Position numbers and translations under genes: made by a program | Shown: in pieces, positions 1 to 6,696 of the stretch | Position numbering within the stretch: the stretch's first letter is position 1 | How the letters are laid out: the number at the start of each line of letters is the position of its first letter | Assembly (NCBI RefSeq): GCF_002964045.1 | Contig: NZ_POPB01000364.1 | Location: 1-43,489 of the forward strand | Direction: 5' to 3' | DNA: 43,489 nt | Source of the DNA: Streptococcus suis | GTDB taxonomy: Bacteria > Bacillota > Bacilli > Lactobacillales > Streptococcaceae | The notes under the pieces: model-generated | The model's database searches: none | The model's input: only the letters and a program-made list of their open reading frames with translations | Told to the model about the DNA's origin: nothing

Positions 1-30
1 AACAGTCAATGGGACGATGGGCTGTGACAT
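1..30 (-). CDS. 5' end of an unknown leftward gene (partial)
   Basis: Reading leftward from the ATG at 30-28, ten open codons (MSQPIVPLTV) run off the window. A strong GGAGG ribosome binding site lies at 36-40 on the plus strand as CCTCC. Only the start is visible, so no function can be assigned. It could belong to the host flank or to the mobile element. It is separated from the leftward umuC operon by a terminator and has its own upstream region, so it is probably a separate transcription unit. Confidence 0.5.
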   Translation of the reverse strand, partial: MSQPIVPLTV

Positions 31-41
31 AATAAATCCTC

Positions 42-66
42 CAGTTATGTTTTTTATAACAGTATA
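42..66 (-). promoter_or_regulatory. Inverted repeat and -10 box ahead of the partial leftward gene
   Basis: CAGTTAT (42-48) and ATAACAG (56-62) form an imperfect dyad just upstream of the ribosome binding site of the partial gene. A TATACT -10-like hexamer reads leftward at 66-61 and overlaps the dyad. No convincing -35 was seen. The arrangement fits an operator over a promoter, but this is inference. Confidence 0.3.
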
Positions 67-160
67 CAGGAGGAGGGAGTGATTAGATAGATACCTTGTT
101 ATTGGGCGGTTACGAAAAGTTTTATAAGTATCCTAATAAAAATCATAATTTTGTAAGTAA

Positions 161-191
161 AATAGGAACAGTAAATCGAACTGCTCCTATT
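161..191 (-). terminator. Terminator of the umuC operon
   Basis: AATAGGAACAG (161-171) and CTGCTCCTATT (181-191) form an 11 bp stem with one mismatch and a 9-base loop. The stem overlaps the stop codon of the last leftward gene. T residues follow on both strands (the right side, reading rightward, has five), so it may work in both directions. Confidence 0.6.
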
Positions 192-486
192 TTTCTGTTA
201 AATACTTTGTAGTTTTCTTGTAAGAATAGCGGTAGATTAGCGGATTTTCATCTACGGTACTTACTTCAAATATGAAGAAGTGATCGCGATTATCTCTGGA
301 CTTTTCCTTATTGAGGACAAAGTAATTCTTATATGAAGTCGCCATTGTTTTGAGGATATCATCGGTCAGGAAGGTCAATGGAATATTCATGTTGGAGTAG
401 CGGTAGAAGTCACGTTCAAATTCTTGGTAGCTCTCGCTGTAGTAGTCCATTTGCAGGTGATTACGCTGAAATTCAAGCTGATTCAT
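187..486 (-). CDS. DUF5960-like small protein of the umuC operon
   Basis: A 99-residue acidic, aromatic-rich soluble protein, the last gene of the leftward SOS operon. I chose the ATG at 486 (MNQLEFQRNH) because the upstream in-frame ATG lies well inside the preceding gene. The chosen start overlaps that gene by 14 bases and has AGGAGG just upstream. No catalytic motif, membrane segment or signal peptide is visible. It resembles a streptococcal family I remember as DUF5960, found beside UmuC genes; this was not checked. The tight overlap implies translational coupling and a role linked to the polymerase cassette, but the function is unknown. Confidence 0.7.
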   Translation of the reverse strand: MNQLEFQRNHLQMDYYSESYQEFERDFYRYSNMNIPLTFLTDDILKTMATSYKNYFVLNKEKSRDNRDHFFIFEVSTVDENPLIYRYSYKKTTKYLTEK

Positions 487-841
487 AAAGCACCTCCTCA
501 ACAAGTTCAATACTAATAATGTCTTTCAATTTCAAATTGATGTGACCTGTTGTAGTTTTTATCAAAATATAATCCTTATTCAGACTTGGTATTGTTCCAG
601 TATAAGAAACACGCTTGTTTTTTTCAACGACATGAATGCGCGTGTTCAGTTGCCCAGCATAAACTTGACTGAGGAGTAATAATTTCTTCTCCAGTGACAA
701 ATCTGACATATACGTTACTTTGTTTGCATCGTCAGTGAGTGCTGATGTATGCTCAGAAAGGAAAAATCCCATCCATTTTTGCATCTTAGTATCTTGGTAC
801 TCTCTTGCTGATTGAAATGGTAAGTATGAACGATCAATCAT
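473..841 (-). CDS. YolD-like protein next to UmuC
   Basis: A 122-residue protein. The N-terminus (residues 1-32, IDRSYLPFQSAREYQD then KMQKWMGFFLSEH) resembles the start of YolD-like proteins encoded beside Y-family polymerases in Firmicutes. The C-terminal half (about 65-115) is strand-rich (RVSYTGTIPSLNKDYILIKT), like a small beta-barrel. It lies 12 bases after the little-finger-like gene and overlaps the next gene, so it belongs to the same transcript. YolD family members are thought to assist or regulate Y-family polymerases, but their biochemical role is poorly known. The family assignment is from pattern memory and moderate. A GGA-type ribosome binding site precedes the ATG. Confidence 0.65.
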   Translation of the reverse strand: MIDRSYLPFQSAREYQDTKMQKWMGFFLSEHTSALTDDANKVTYMSDLSLEKKLLLLSQVYAGQLNTRIHVVEKNKRVSYTGTIPSLNKDYILIKTTTGHINLKLKDIISIELVEEVLYESA

Positions 842-853
842 TTCAAATCCTTT

Positions 854-1189
854 CTATGCAGACGCAAGGATATTTTTATCAAATTGAATCGTAAAACCTT
901 GAATTCCCCCACCTGTGTAATGTTCTTTAAAGTGATTGATTACCTCAGTATAGATCATCATAGATGAGCTTGTTGGCTTAATACTAAATGTAAATTCCAA
1001 AGGTAATCGGTTTTCTGATTTAGCATGTACTAGTCGTATCGATATTTCAGTTGTTTTAAGTTTTCTCTGGCGAAGTTTTGAAGATACTGTTTCAACGACT
1101 CCGTGTAATATCCTTTCAATCACCTCAATATCATTACATCCTTTACTATGGATTTCTGAAAATTGTACAGTATTTGTTTCTTGTTTCAT
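854..1189 (-). CDS. Stand-alone protein resembling a Y-family polymerase little-finger domain
   Basis: A 111-residue protein whose start overlaps the umuC stop by four bases. Residues about 28-108 line up by eye with the C-terminal little-finger region of the neighbouring UmuC. VSSKLRQRKLKTTEISIRLV matches VANRLRSAHKKATVVSIHIG, and INHFKEHYTGGGIQGFTIQF matches LELFRKKYNSGAVRQIGVSY, with similar spacing between the blocks. The catalytic palm motifs are absent, so it cannot polymerise DNA. It could compete for the primer-template or beta clamp, or complement the polymerase. The similarity was seen by eye and needs a profile or structure comparison. Confidence 0.65.
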   Translation of the reverse strand: MKQETNTVQFSEIHSKGCNDIEVIERILHGVVETVSSKLRQRKLKTTEISIRLVHAKSENRLPLEFTFSIKPTSSSMMIYTEVINHFKEHYTGGGIQGFTIQFDKNILASA

Positions 1190-2601
1190 TTTAATCCCTC
1201 CAATCCACCAGCGGAATGACCGCCGATAAGTTTGCTACGTTCAATATTTCTGGAACCTTCGGTTAGGACGGTTCCTTTTTGTATGGCCAAAAAGCCAAAC
1301 TGTTCTCTGACAACATCAATTGCTGTCTGAAGTCTATTTTCTTTTTCAATTTGTTCTACATCGTCAAATAGTGATAGTAGAGTATAATTTTCATCTATGA
1401 AGCCACTATAAGATACACCGATTTGTCTCACTGCACCAGAGTTGTATTTCTTTCGGAATAATTCTAGTACATGACCAACCATTGTTTTTGGAAGATTTGC
1501 TGGGTCAATTTTTTTCTGAGCATTTATAGATTTTTTCATCTCAGTCCTAGAATAGCCAATATGAATAGAAACAACAGTTGCTTTCTTATGGGCTGAACGC
1601 AGTCGATTAGCAACTTGATCAGCCATTTCAGCCAATACGATTTCAATTTCTCTTTGGGTTCTATAATCTCTAGGAAGTACTTGTGAGTTACCCAATCCTC
1701 GTGATTTTGGTTTATAGGGTTCATGGACATTGCTCTCATCAACTCCATTGGCGTGAAACCAAAGTTGAACACCGACTTTACCGAATTCTTTTTTGAGAAT
1801 ATCAGGATTGAAATTGGCCAGTTCTTTGATTGAATGAATACCAAGTTTTTGTAAATGAATCTCAGTCTTACTGCCTATACCCCAAAAGTCGGTTAATTTT
1901 GGAATAGACCATACCTTGGTTTCTACATCTTGGTATGACCAGTTAGCCCTCATTGTAGCAGTTTTCTTAGCTTCATTATCTAGAGCTAATTTAGCTAGAA
2001 GAGGGTTGGAGTTGCTCATTCCCACAGTTGAGATAATACCTGTTTTACGGTAAATATCTCTCTGAATCATAGCGGAAACATTATCTAACTTATCTTTCCT
2101 TGACATTGACTTATCAGAAATAAAGTAAGAAAGTGAGCTAGTAAGGTCGATAAAACCTTCATCAATTGAATAGGGGAGAATGTCATCTGGAGCAGCATAG
2201 TCTTGAAAGATATGTTGAATCTCTAAATTCTTCTCAATATATCTGTCCATGCGAGGAGGAACAATGAGTGTACGCTTTGCCCAGTGTTCGATGAAAGATT
2301 TATACTTTGGTGTTACGTCTATCCCCTGTTTCCACGCATTCTGGTAGCTGAATTTACGAGTGTTTACGTCAAAAGGCAAGTCGTAAGAACGCCCTACGTT
2401 TGCTTTTCCGAAAACTTTCTTAAACATAGGAGAAGAAGCCAGTATTAATCCTGCTGAGTTACCCGCTCGGCTCATGACGCATAATGATGTGTAGAGCGGA
2501 TGCAAACCTCTATCTACACACTCAACCGAAGCGTAAAAGGACTTCATATCGAGGAAGGCTATGTCACTTTGAGGTTCTATAGAGTAGTCGATATAGCCCA
2601 T
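1186..2601 (-). CDS. umuC: Y-family translesion DNA polymerase (UmuC/ImpB type)
   Basis: A full-length 471-residue error-prone polymerase. The palm motif LDMKSFYASVE carries Asp18 and Glu27, and YSIDEGFIDL carries Asp147-Glu148; these are the metal-binding acidic residues of the family. A helix-hairpin-helix-like segment (FWGIGSKTEIHLQKLGI, about 240-256) and a C-terminal little finger follow. The ATG has an excellent AGGAGG site that lies inside the end of the preceding 42-codon gene, so the two are coupled. No UmuD gene is present as such. The S24-type repressor heading the operon has the same protease fold. The enzyme would copy past DNA lesions during the SOS response and cause mutations in phage and host. 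Confidence 0.95.
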   Translation of the reverse strand: MGYIDYSIEPQSDIAFLDMKSFYASVECVDRGLHPLYTSLCVMSRAGNSAGLILASSPMFKKVFGKANVGRSYDLPFDVNTRKFSYQNAWKQGIDVTPKYKSFIEHWAKRTLIVPPRMDRYIEKNLEIQHIFQDYAAPDDILPYSIDEGFIDLTSSLSYFISDKSMSRKDKLDNVSAMIQRDIYRKTGIISTVGMSNSNPLLAKLALDNEAKKTATMRANWSYQDVETKVWSIPKLTDFWGIGSKTEIHLQKLGIHSIKELANFNPDILKKEFGKVGVQLWFHANGVDESNVHEPYKPKSRGLGNSQVLPRDYRTQREIEIVLAEMADQVANRLRSAHKKATVVSIHIGYSRTEMKKSINAQKKIDPANLPKTMVGHVLELFRKKYNSGAVRQIGVSYSGFIDENYTLLSLFDDVEQIEKENRLQTAIDVVREQFGFLAIQKGTVLTEGSRNIERSKLIGGHSAGGLEGLK

Positions 2602-2605
2602 AGGG

Positions 2606-2734
2606 TTACCTCCTTTTGAGTTTTTCTAGCTCTTCGATAAGTTCATCGATGTAGTCTGTGATGTCGTATTCTAATTTGTCAGGGCTGAAGAAAATACGTT
2701 CTTCTTTGATGTAAATCATTTCTTTAACGTTCAT
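2606..2734 (-). CDS. 42-residue acidic helical protein between the SOS repressor and umuC
   Basis: The sequence reads MNVKEMIYIKEERIFFSPDK, then a highly charged helix ending in EELEKLKRR and TAA. It starts at the ATG at 2734, overlaps the upstream 75-residue gene by 11 bases, and its last codons form the Shine-Dalgarno of umuC. A GAGGA sequence lies about 14 bases ahead of its start. The gapless packing, the in-frame helix and the coupling with umuC support a real gene, although it is short. No family is recognised; it may serve as a coupling leader or a polymerase partner. Confidence 0.65.
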   Translation of the reverse strand: MNVKEMIYIKEERIFFSPDKLEYDITDYIDELIEELEKLKRR

Positions 2735-2951
2735 TGGTATTCTCATCCTCCTCGGTCATAGCAATCAAAACAGAATCTTCTATCAAAAAAGCGTAAGGAT
2801 AGATTTTTGCATCCTCATTTTGAGGAATAAGAATTTCATCGAATCCTTCATTCCCTAGTCGCTCTTCAAAGTTGTCCATATTGAATATTTCAACTTTACA
2901 ATCAGGGTTGAAACCATACGTTCCAAGTTCTAAGATATCTTTTAATTTCAT
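2724..2951 (-). CDS. Small acidic protein of the umuC operon
   Basis: A 75-residue protein starting two bases after the repressor stop, in the same operon. It is acidic throughout, most strongly at its end (MTEEDENTNER), with no transmembrane segment. The first third (MKLKDILELGTYGFNPDCKV) and the repeated hydrophobic-acidic pattern suggest a compact alpha/beta domain. I do not recognise a characterised family. Similar small genes sit between hdiR-like and umuC-like genes in streptococcal UV-resistance cassettes, as far as I recall. A possible role is modulating the repressor or the polymerase. Confidence 0.7.
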   Translation of the reverse strand: MKLKDILELGTYGFNPDCKVEIFNMDNFEERLGNEGFDEILIPQNEDAKIYPYAFLIEDSVLIAMTEEDENTNER

Positions 2952-2953
2952 GA

Positions 2954-3643
2954 CTATACTCCCTCGACAGGCATAAAGTGACCTACAACTAGACCGACAA
3001 TTCTTGGTTTATCCTCATAAGGGATGAACTTCTCAGGATAGTCCTTATTCAAGGAAACCATTCTGAACCCATCTTCTTCACGGTAGAGCTTCTTGATATA
3101 GACAGAGTCATTCCAAGATAGTGCATAGACAGCTCCATCATAGTCAAAACCGTTGGAGCGAATAAGTGCGACTTCACCACTCTTATAGATAGGCTCCATA
3201 GAATCTCCCTCAATCCATGCTGCAATGTCGTAACCGTATTGTTCCTCATTGGAGTAGACTGTTTCAGTCTCAAACTCGTCAAAGAATCCTTCTCCAAGAC
3301 CAGCTGAGAGCTGAACATCGGATAGCACCTGTACTGAGAAGAGGGGAGTGACGTTTGAGGTTTGTTGGGAAAGAAGAAGTTCCTCAACATATTCCTCTGC
3401 CTTTACTTGGTTGTCAGGAGATAACTGAAGATAGTTATTGACGATATTGTATTCAGATTCAAAATAAGTGACAGGGACATCTAGGATTTTGGCAAGAGCG
3501 GTGAGGTTTTTTTGATTAGGGATAGATTTACCAGATTCCCACTTACTATAAGAAGCTCTATTGATATCTAATATATTGGCAATTTCCGACTGATTTAAAT
3601 TTTTTTCAATTCTTTTTTCTTTAAGACGAAATCCAGAAAACAT
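2954..3643 (-). CDS. hdiR: HdiR/LexA-like self-cleaving repressor (XRE HTH plus S24 peptidase)
   Basis: A 229-residue two-domain regulator. Residues 5-60 are an XRE helix-turn-helix (QSEIANILDINRASYSKWES). Residues 105-229 are an S24/LexA-type self-cleavage domain with a predicted cleavage site Ala114-Gly115, nucleophile Ser148 (EGDSMEP) and general base Lys184 (VYIKK). The family cleaves itself when RecA filaments form after DNA damage. The gene heads the leftward umuC operon and is divergent from the metallopeptidase gene. GGTGGAG precedes the ATG. No other lysogeny repressor was found in the window, so it may be the prophage repressor as well as the SOS regulator of the polymerase. The function is inferred from domains; the symbol is by analogy with lactococcal HdiR. 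Confidence 0.9.
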   Translation of the reverse strand: MFSGFRLKEKRIEKNLNQSEIANILDINRASYSKWESGKSIPNQKNLTALAKILDVPVTYFESEYNIVNNYLQLSPDNQVKAEEYVEELLLSQQTSNVTPLFSVQVLSDVQLSAGLGEGFFDEFETETVYSNEEQYGYDIAAWIEGDSMEPIYKSGEVALIRSNGFDYDGAVYALSWNDSVYIKKLYREEDGFRMVSLNKDYPEKFIPYEDKPRIVGLVVGHFMPVEGV

Positions 3644-3657
3644 GTTGCTCCACCTTT

Positions 3658-3675
3658 GTTGCTTTATTATGCAAC
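3658..3675 (-). promoter_or_regulatory. HdiR-type operator copy 1, over the repressor transcript start
   Basis: GTTGC (3658-3662) and GCAAC (3671-3675) are a perfect inverted repeat with an 8-base spacer. The site lies between the -10 box and the start codon of the repressor gene, so binding would block its own transcription. Its reverse complement differs from copy 2 at 3897-3914 in a single spacer base. Confidence 0.75.
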
Positions 3676-3676
3676 A

Positions 3677-3704
3677 ATTATATCAAAAATATCAAACTTT
3701 GCAA
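3677..3704 (-). promoter_or_regulatory. Promoter of the repressor-umuC operon
   Basis: Reading leftward, TTGCAA (3704-3699) and a perfect TATAAT (3682-3677) are 16 bases apart. The -35 box contains a further GTTGC/GCAAC half-site (3701-3705), so the repressor could touch both promoter elements. Confidence 0.75.
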
Positions 3705-3876
3705 CAAAAGAACATTCAGATGCAAAATCTGCTTATTATTCATCCATTCTATATTTAATATATATCGTTTGATCAAATCGTTTTTCTGGTTTTAGTAGTT
3801 CAATCATATCTAAAGTAACATTAGCACAAATTTTCTTGTAATAGAATAATGTACTGATTTTTTTAACAATTTTTGA
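3705..3876. promoter_or_regulatory. Intergenic region between divergent repressor and metallopeptidase genes
   Basis: An AT-rich stretch with no gene on either strand. It holds a small hairpin (CAGAT 3717-3721 with ATCTG 3727-3731) and a perfect 10 bp palindrome TTTGATCAAA at 3768-3777, which could be an extra regulator site. No repeats beyond these were seen. Confidence 0.4.
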
Positions 3877-3914
3877 TATAATATTCTCAACATTATGTTG
3901 CATTATAAAGCAAC
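3877..3914 (+). promoter_or_regulatory. Rightward promoter and HdiR-type operator copy 2
   Basis: A TATAAT -10 box at 3877-3882 is followed 15 bases later by GTTGC (3897-3901), an 8-base spacer and GCAAC (3910-3914). The operator covers the expected early transcribed region and ends 17 bases before the metallopeptidase start codon. No good -35 was found, which may mean a weak or activated promoter. The position predicts repression by the HdiR-like protein. Confidence 0.65.
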
Positions 3915-3931
3915 GAAATTGAGGTTGTAAG

Positions 3932-5755
3932 ATGCCAATTACAGAATATATTAAAAGAAAATTTATAAATCAAATTAAGTCAGATATTCATAGTAATATT
4001 TTATTGGATATTAAAGCTAAGATAGAAACCAGTGTTGAGAACTGGCAAGTGTTCTCAAAAGAACTTCCAAACATAAAATATATTAAAGTTACTCCGTTTC
4101 AAAAGGATTATCGAACTATTCGATTATTGGTTAATGTGACTTCAGAAACACATTTCGAATTTATTTGTAAAGAGAAGACAGAGGTAAGAGATATTCAAAG
4201 AAAACATACGATTGAATATTTGTTATTCTTTGATGATGAAGTCATAATGTCACTAGTAGAAATTGGTGAACTTCGAAAAGTAAAGTTTGATAGTGAAACA
4301 CAGCTAGATTCAACGTTACTTCCCTATATGTATCAAACAAAGTACGAGGAAGAAGCAGAACAATTTTTGAATACCTTTTATAGTTCTGCATTGAAGCTAC
4401 CGCAACCCATTGACCCTCTAATTGCGATAAATAGCCTTGGACTGACATTGCTGGAAAGCCCCTTAAGCCCTGATGGTAGCATTCGTGGTCAAAGTCATTT
4501 TAGGTCAGAACTAGCTAGGGTATATGACCATACTTACAATTCTTACAAAAGTTTAGTTGTTTCTGAAGGAACGGTGATTTATGATGCAAGTAAATTTGTG
4601 AAAGGGAATAAAAACCTAACACTCATTCATGAGGCTTATCACCATTATCGTCATAAACCACATATTGTTATGAAAGAATATCTACTCTCTCAAGATGATT
4701 ATTTAACAGGAGAAGAGGACTTCAGGCAGGCTAGAAAATGGATAGAGGAACAAGGTAGAGTAATCCCACCACGAATTTTAATGCCAAAAAGTACTTTTTG
4801 TAGTAAAGCTGCTGAAATTATTGTTAAGTTGAGTACTAAGAAGAGACTGATTGGAATTCTCGACGTTTTTCAGAGTACAATTGAGGAATTGGCAGAATTT
4901 TTCAATGTATCCAAGCAGTCTGCTAGAATTAGGTTGATTGAATTAGGATTCAATGAAGCTAAAGGTGTTCTTGAATATGTTGATGGTAGATATATTAATA
5001 ACTACGCATTTGCCCCCGAAAAAGTGGGAAAGAGTCAGACATTAACTATTTCTGAACAACAAATGTTTGATTTATATGTCTCCGATAGTAATTTTCGAGA
5101 ATTGATTGATTCTAAATGTTATATCTATGTTGATGGACATGTGGTTATTAATAGTCCAGAAGTAGTATGGTACTTCATGCAACACCCTTTTATTTCATCA
5201 GCAGCTCTCGAGAAGCTCGATGAGTATGCGATAATATTTGATGTAAAGCGCAGGGAATATGAGGAAGTTGGGTTTGAAGAAGATTTTACTTTATATCTGC
5301 TACATCCTAGTTCTTATAAATTTGAGATTTCATACAAACATGGCATTGAATATTCTATTGATGAAAGAAAGCTTGAAGTTGAAACGGAGCAACGAAATCG
5401 TGAATTTACATTGTTTAAACAATTGCCAAATGACTTCACTGAAGCAATGAATAAAGTAAAAGATTATCAAGAAGAAACTTTTCCAAAGATTGCAGAAGCA
5501 GTAGATTCAAGTGAATCTACGATTAAACGACTGTTTAAAGGAACGGGTGGTAGTTTGCACCTCTTTGTATTGGTATTGGTGTATCTTGAGTTACCTGATT
5601 TTATAAATCAGTATCTGTTATCGCTCTCAAACTTTAAAATAAAAAATGGTGATAGAGAAGATATGGCTTACCAATACCTGCTTAACCATTTCCAAGGACA
5701 ATCTGTAGCGGCCGCAAAACAATTTTTAACAAAAAGAGGAATTTCTACCAAATAA
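3932..5755 (+). CDS. ImmA/IrrE-type metallopeptidase with C-terminal HTH-like segment
   Basis: A 607-residue protein, longer than simple ImmA proteins. The zinc-peptidase signature is His233-Glu-Ala-Tyr-His237 (TLIHEAYHHYRH). A winged-helix-like segment typical of the family (FNVSKQSARIRLIELGF) follows at about 325-341. The last 100 residues contain a second HTH-like stretch (IAEAVDSSESTIKRLFKG). ImmA-type enzymes cut repressors of mobile elements, and IrrE-type enzymes cut repressors of DNA-damage genes. Because the gene is divergent from, and shares operators with, the HdiR-like repressor, that protein is the likely substrate. TTGAGG near 3920 is a usable ribosome binding site. Confidence 0.8.
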   Translation: MPITEYIKRKFINQIKSDIHSNILLDIKAKIETSVENWQVFSKELPNIKYIKVTPFQKDYRTIRLLVNVTSETHFEFICKEKTEVRDIQRKHTIEYLLFFDDEVIMSLVEIGELRKVKFDSETQLDSTLLPYMYQTKYEEEAEQFLNTFYSSALKLPQPIDPLIAINSLGLTLLESPLSPDGSIRGQSHFRSELARVYDHTYNSYKSLVVSEGTVIYDASKFVKGNKNLTLIHEAYHHYRHKPHIVMKEYLLSQDDYLTGEEDFRQARKWIEEQGRVIPPRILMPKSTFCSKAAEIIVKLSTKKRLIGILDVFQSTIEELAEFFNVSKQSARIRLIELGFNEAKGVLEYVDGRYINNYAFAPEKVGKSQTLTISEQQMFDLYVSDSNFRELIDSKCYIYVDGHVVINSPEVVWYFMQHPFISSAALEKLDEYAIIFDVKRREYEEVGFEEDFTLYLLHPSSYKFEISYKHGIEYSIDERKLEVETEQRNREFTLFKQLPNDFTEAMNKVKDYQEETFPKIAEAVDSSESTIKRLFKGTGGSLHLFVLVLVYLELPDFINQYLLSLSNFKIKNGDREDMAYQYLLNHFQGQSVAAAKQFLTKRGISTK

Positions 5756-5830
5756 TCGTGTCACAATGTTGATACGATTTTTATATTATCTGGGTGATAT
5801 TTTATGTATTTTGAGAAGAATACTCCATAG

Positions 5831-5875
5831 TAGCAAGGTTTTGACCGTGTCAGAATCTTGCTATTTTCTTTTTTA
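5831..5875 (+). terminator. Strong terminator after the metallopeptidase gene
   Basis: TAGCAAGGTTTTGAC (5831-5845) pairs with GTCAGAATCTTGCTA (5849-5863) over 15 bp with two wobble pairs and a three-base loop. An uninterrupted TTTT and then TTTTTT tail follow. This is a textbook intrinsic terminator and isolates the next gene. Confidence 0.85.
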
Positions 5876-5879
5876 TTTT

Positions 5880-6079
5880 CCGTGAGATACTAGACTAAAA
5901 GTAATCTCATGTCATGATTTGCTACTGATCATAGCGAACCTCAAAGTTATGACTTGAGAGTGCATTGTCAGTCTGTGAGGTTAGCTGACCGATAACATAG
6001 AGGAAAGTAACTATGCGGTCAAGAATATTTTTTGCATGCCTTGATTTGTCATGTGTGCTTTCGGTATTAACTGGAAAGC
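5880..6079 (+). promoter_or_regulatory. Structured leader with mutually exclusive hairpins ahead of the HTH gene
   Basis: No gene is seen here. AACCTCA (5937-5943) can pair with TGAGGTT (5976-5982), or its CTCA part can pair as CTCAAAGT (5940-5947) with ACTTGAG (5952-5958), but not both. TGACCG (5986-5991) pairs with CGGTCA (6016-6021), enclosing CATAG/CTATG, and six T residues follow at 6028-6033 like a terminator. A last hairpin, GCTTTC (6057-6062) with GAAAGC (6074-6079), covers the only plausible ribosome binding site of the next gene. This suggests attenuation or translational control; the ligand or factor is unknown. Confidence 0.4.
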
Positions 6080-6088
6080 CAATCAATC

Positions 6089-6658
6089 ATGACAATCAAC
6101 GTCAACTTTTTCAACTACTGCCAAGCTCAATCTTCATCAACTGGAGTACAACCAACTGAGGGTGAAGTACTAGCTCCCATGTTCGTACAGGATTATTACA
6201 TGTCCTCACACCATTCTGGTTTGTTACGTGGTACGTTTCGTCAATGTCGAATTATGGGTATTCCAATATTAACTGCCTTTGTTCCAGTCGCAGAAGAGGA
6301 ATATGAACAGATGGTCTGGTGGTATAATAACTCAGTTAATGATTATCTCAAAGATTTTCGTAAGCCAAGTAAAAATGCCCCTAATATTTCATCTTGGGAA
6401 GCATTCACAGAGAAACAAGATTTACCAGTTATCGATGATGGGATTGAGCTTTATCTATTCATGGATCAATTTGAGTTTTTGAAATCAAAACTTGCAGAAT
6501 CAAACTTTCAAGCACCAGAAATTTTGGAAATGCTATTTGATGGTTATGAGTATAAGGAAATCTTTGAAAAACTAGGAGTACAGAAATCTGCAGGCTATAA
6601 AAAAGTCAATAATACTAAGAAAGAAGGGATTGAGCTTTACAAAGAATTAAATAAATAG
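6089..6658 (+). CDS. Phage regulator with sigma region 4-like HTH
   Basis: A 189-residue protein starting at the first ATG after an in-frame stop at 6068-6070. The N-terminal 130 residues are of unknown fold and rich in aromatics (EEYEQMVWWYNNSVNDYL). Residues about 143-185 (LEMLFDGYEYKEIFEKLGVQ then AGYKKVNNTKKEGIELYKEL) read like a sigma-70 region 4 or related HTH. It sits alone between two terminators, so its expression is separately controlled, and its ribosome binding site is partly hidden in a hairpin. It may be an early or middle transcription regulator; the function is inferred only from the HTH-like end. Confidence 0.6.
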   Translation: MTINVNFFNYCQAQSSSTGVQPTEGEVLAPMFVQDYYMSSHHSGLLRGTFRQCRIMGIPILTAFVPVAEEEYEQMVWWYNNSVNDYLKDFRKPSKNAPNISSWEAFTEKQDLPVIDDGIELYLFMDQFEFLKSKLAESNFQAPEILEMLFDGYEYKEIFEKLGVQKSAGYKKVNNTKKEGIELYKELNK

Positions 6659-6661
6659 CAG

Positions 6662-6696
6662 AATCGCCATCTCAATTGTGAGGTGGCGATTTTTTA
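6662..6696. terminator. Two-way terminator between convergent genes
   Basis: AATCGCCATCTCA (6662-6674) pairs with TGAGGTGGCGATT (6679-6691) with one wobble and a 4-base loop. A T run follows to the right, and the A-rich left side serves the opposite strand less well. It lies exactly between the rightward HTH gene and the leftward polymerase gene. Confidence 0.85.

Noticed and set aside
5767..5886. Short frame MLIRFLYYLGDILCILRRIL onward after the metallopeptidase gene
   Set aside because: It runs through the strong terminator hairpin and has no ribosome binding site.
5880..6088. Retron-like msr/msd RNA
   Set aside because: The structures invite the idea, but no reverse transcriptase gene follows; the downstream gene is an HTH-type protein.
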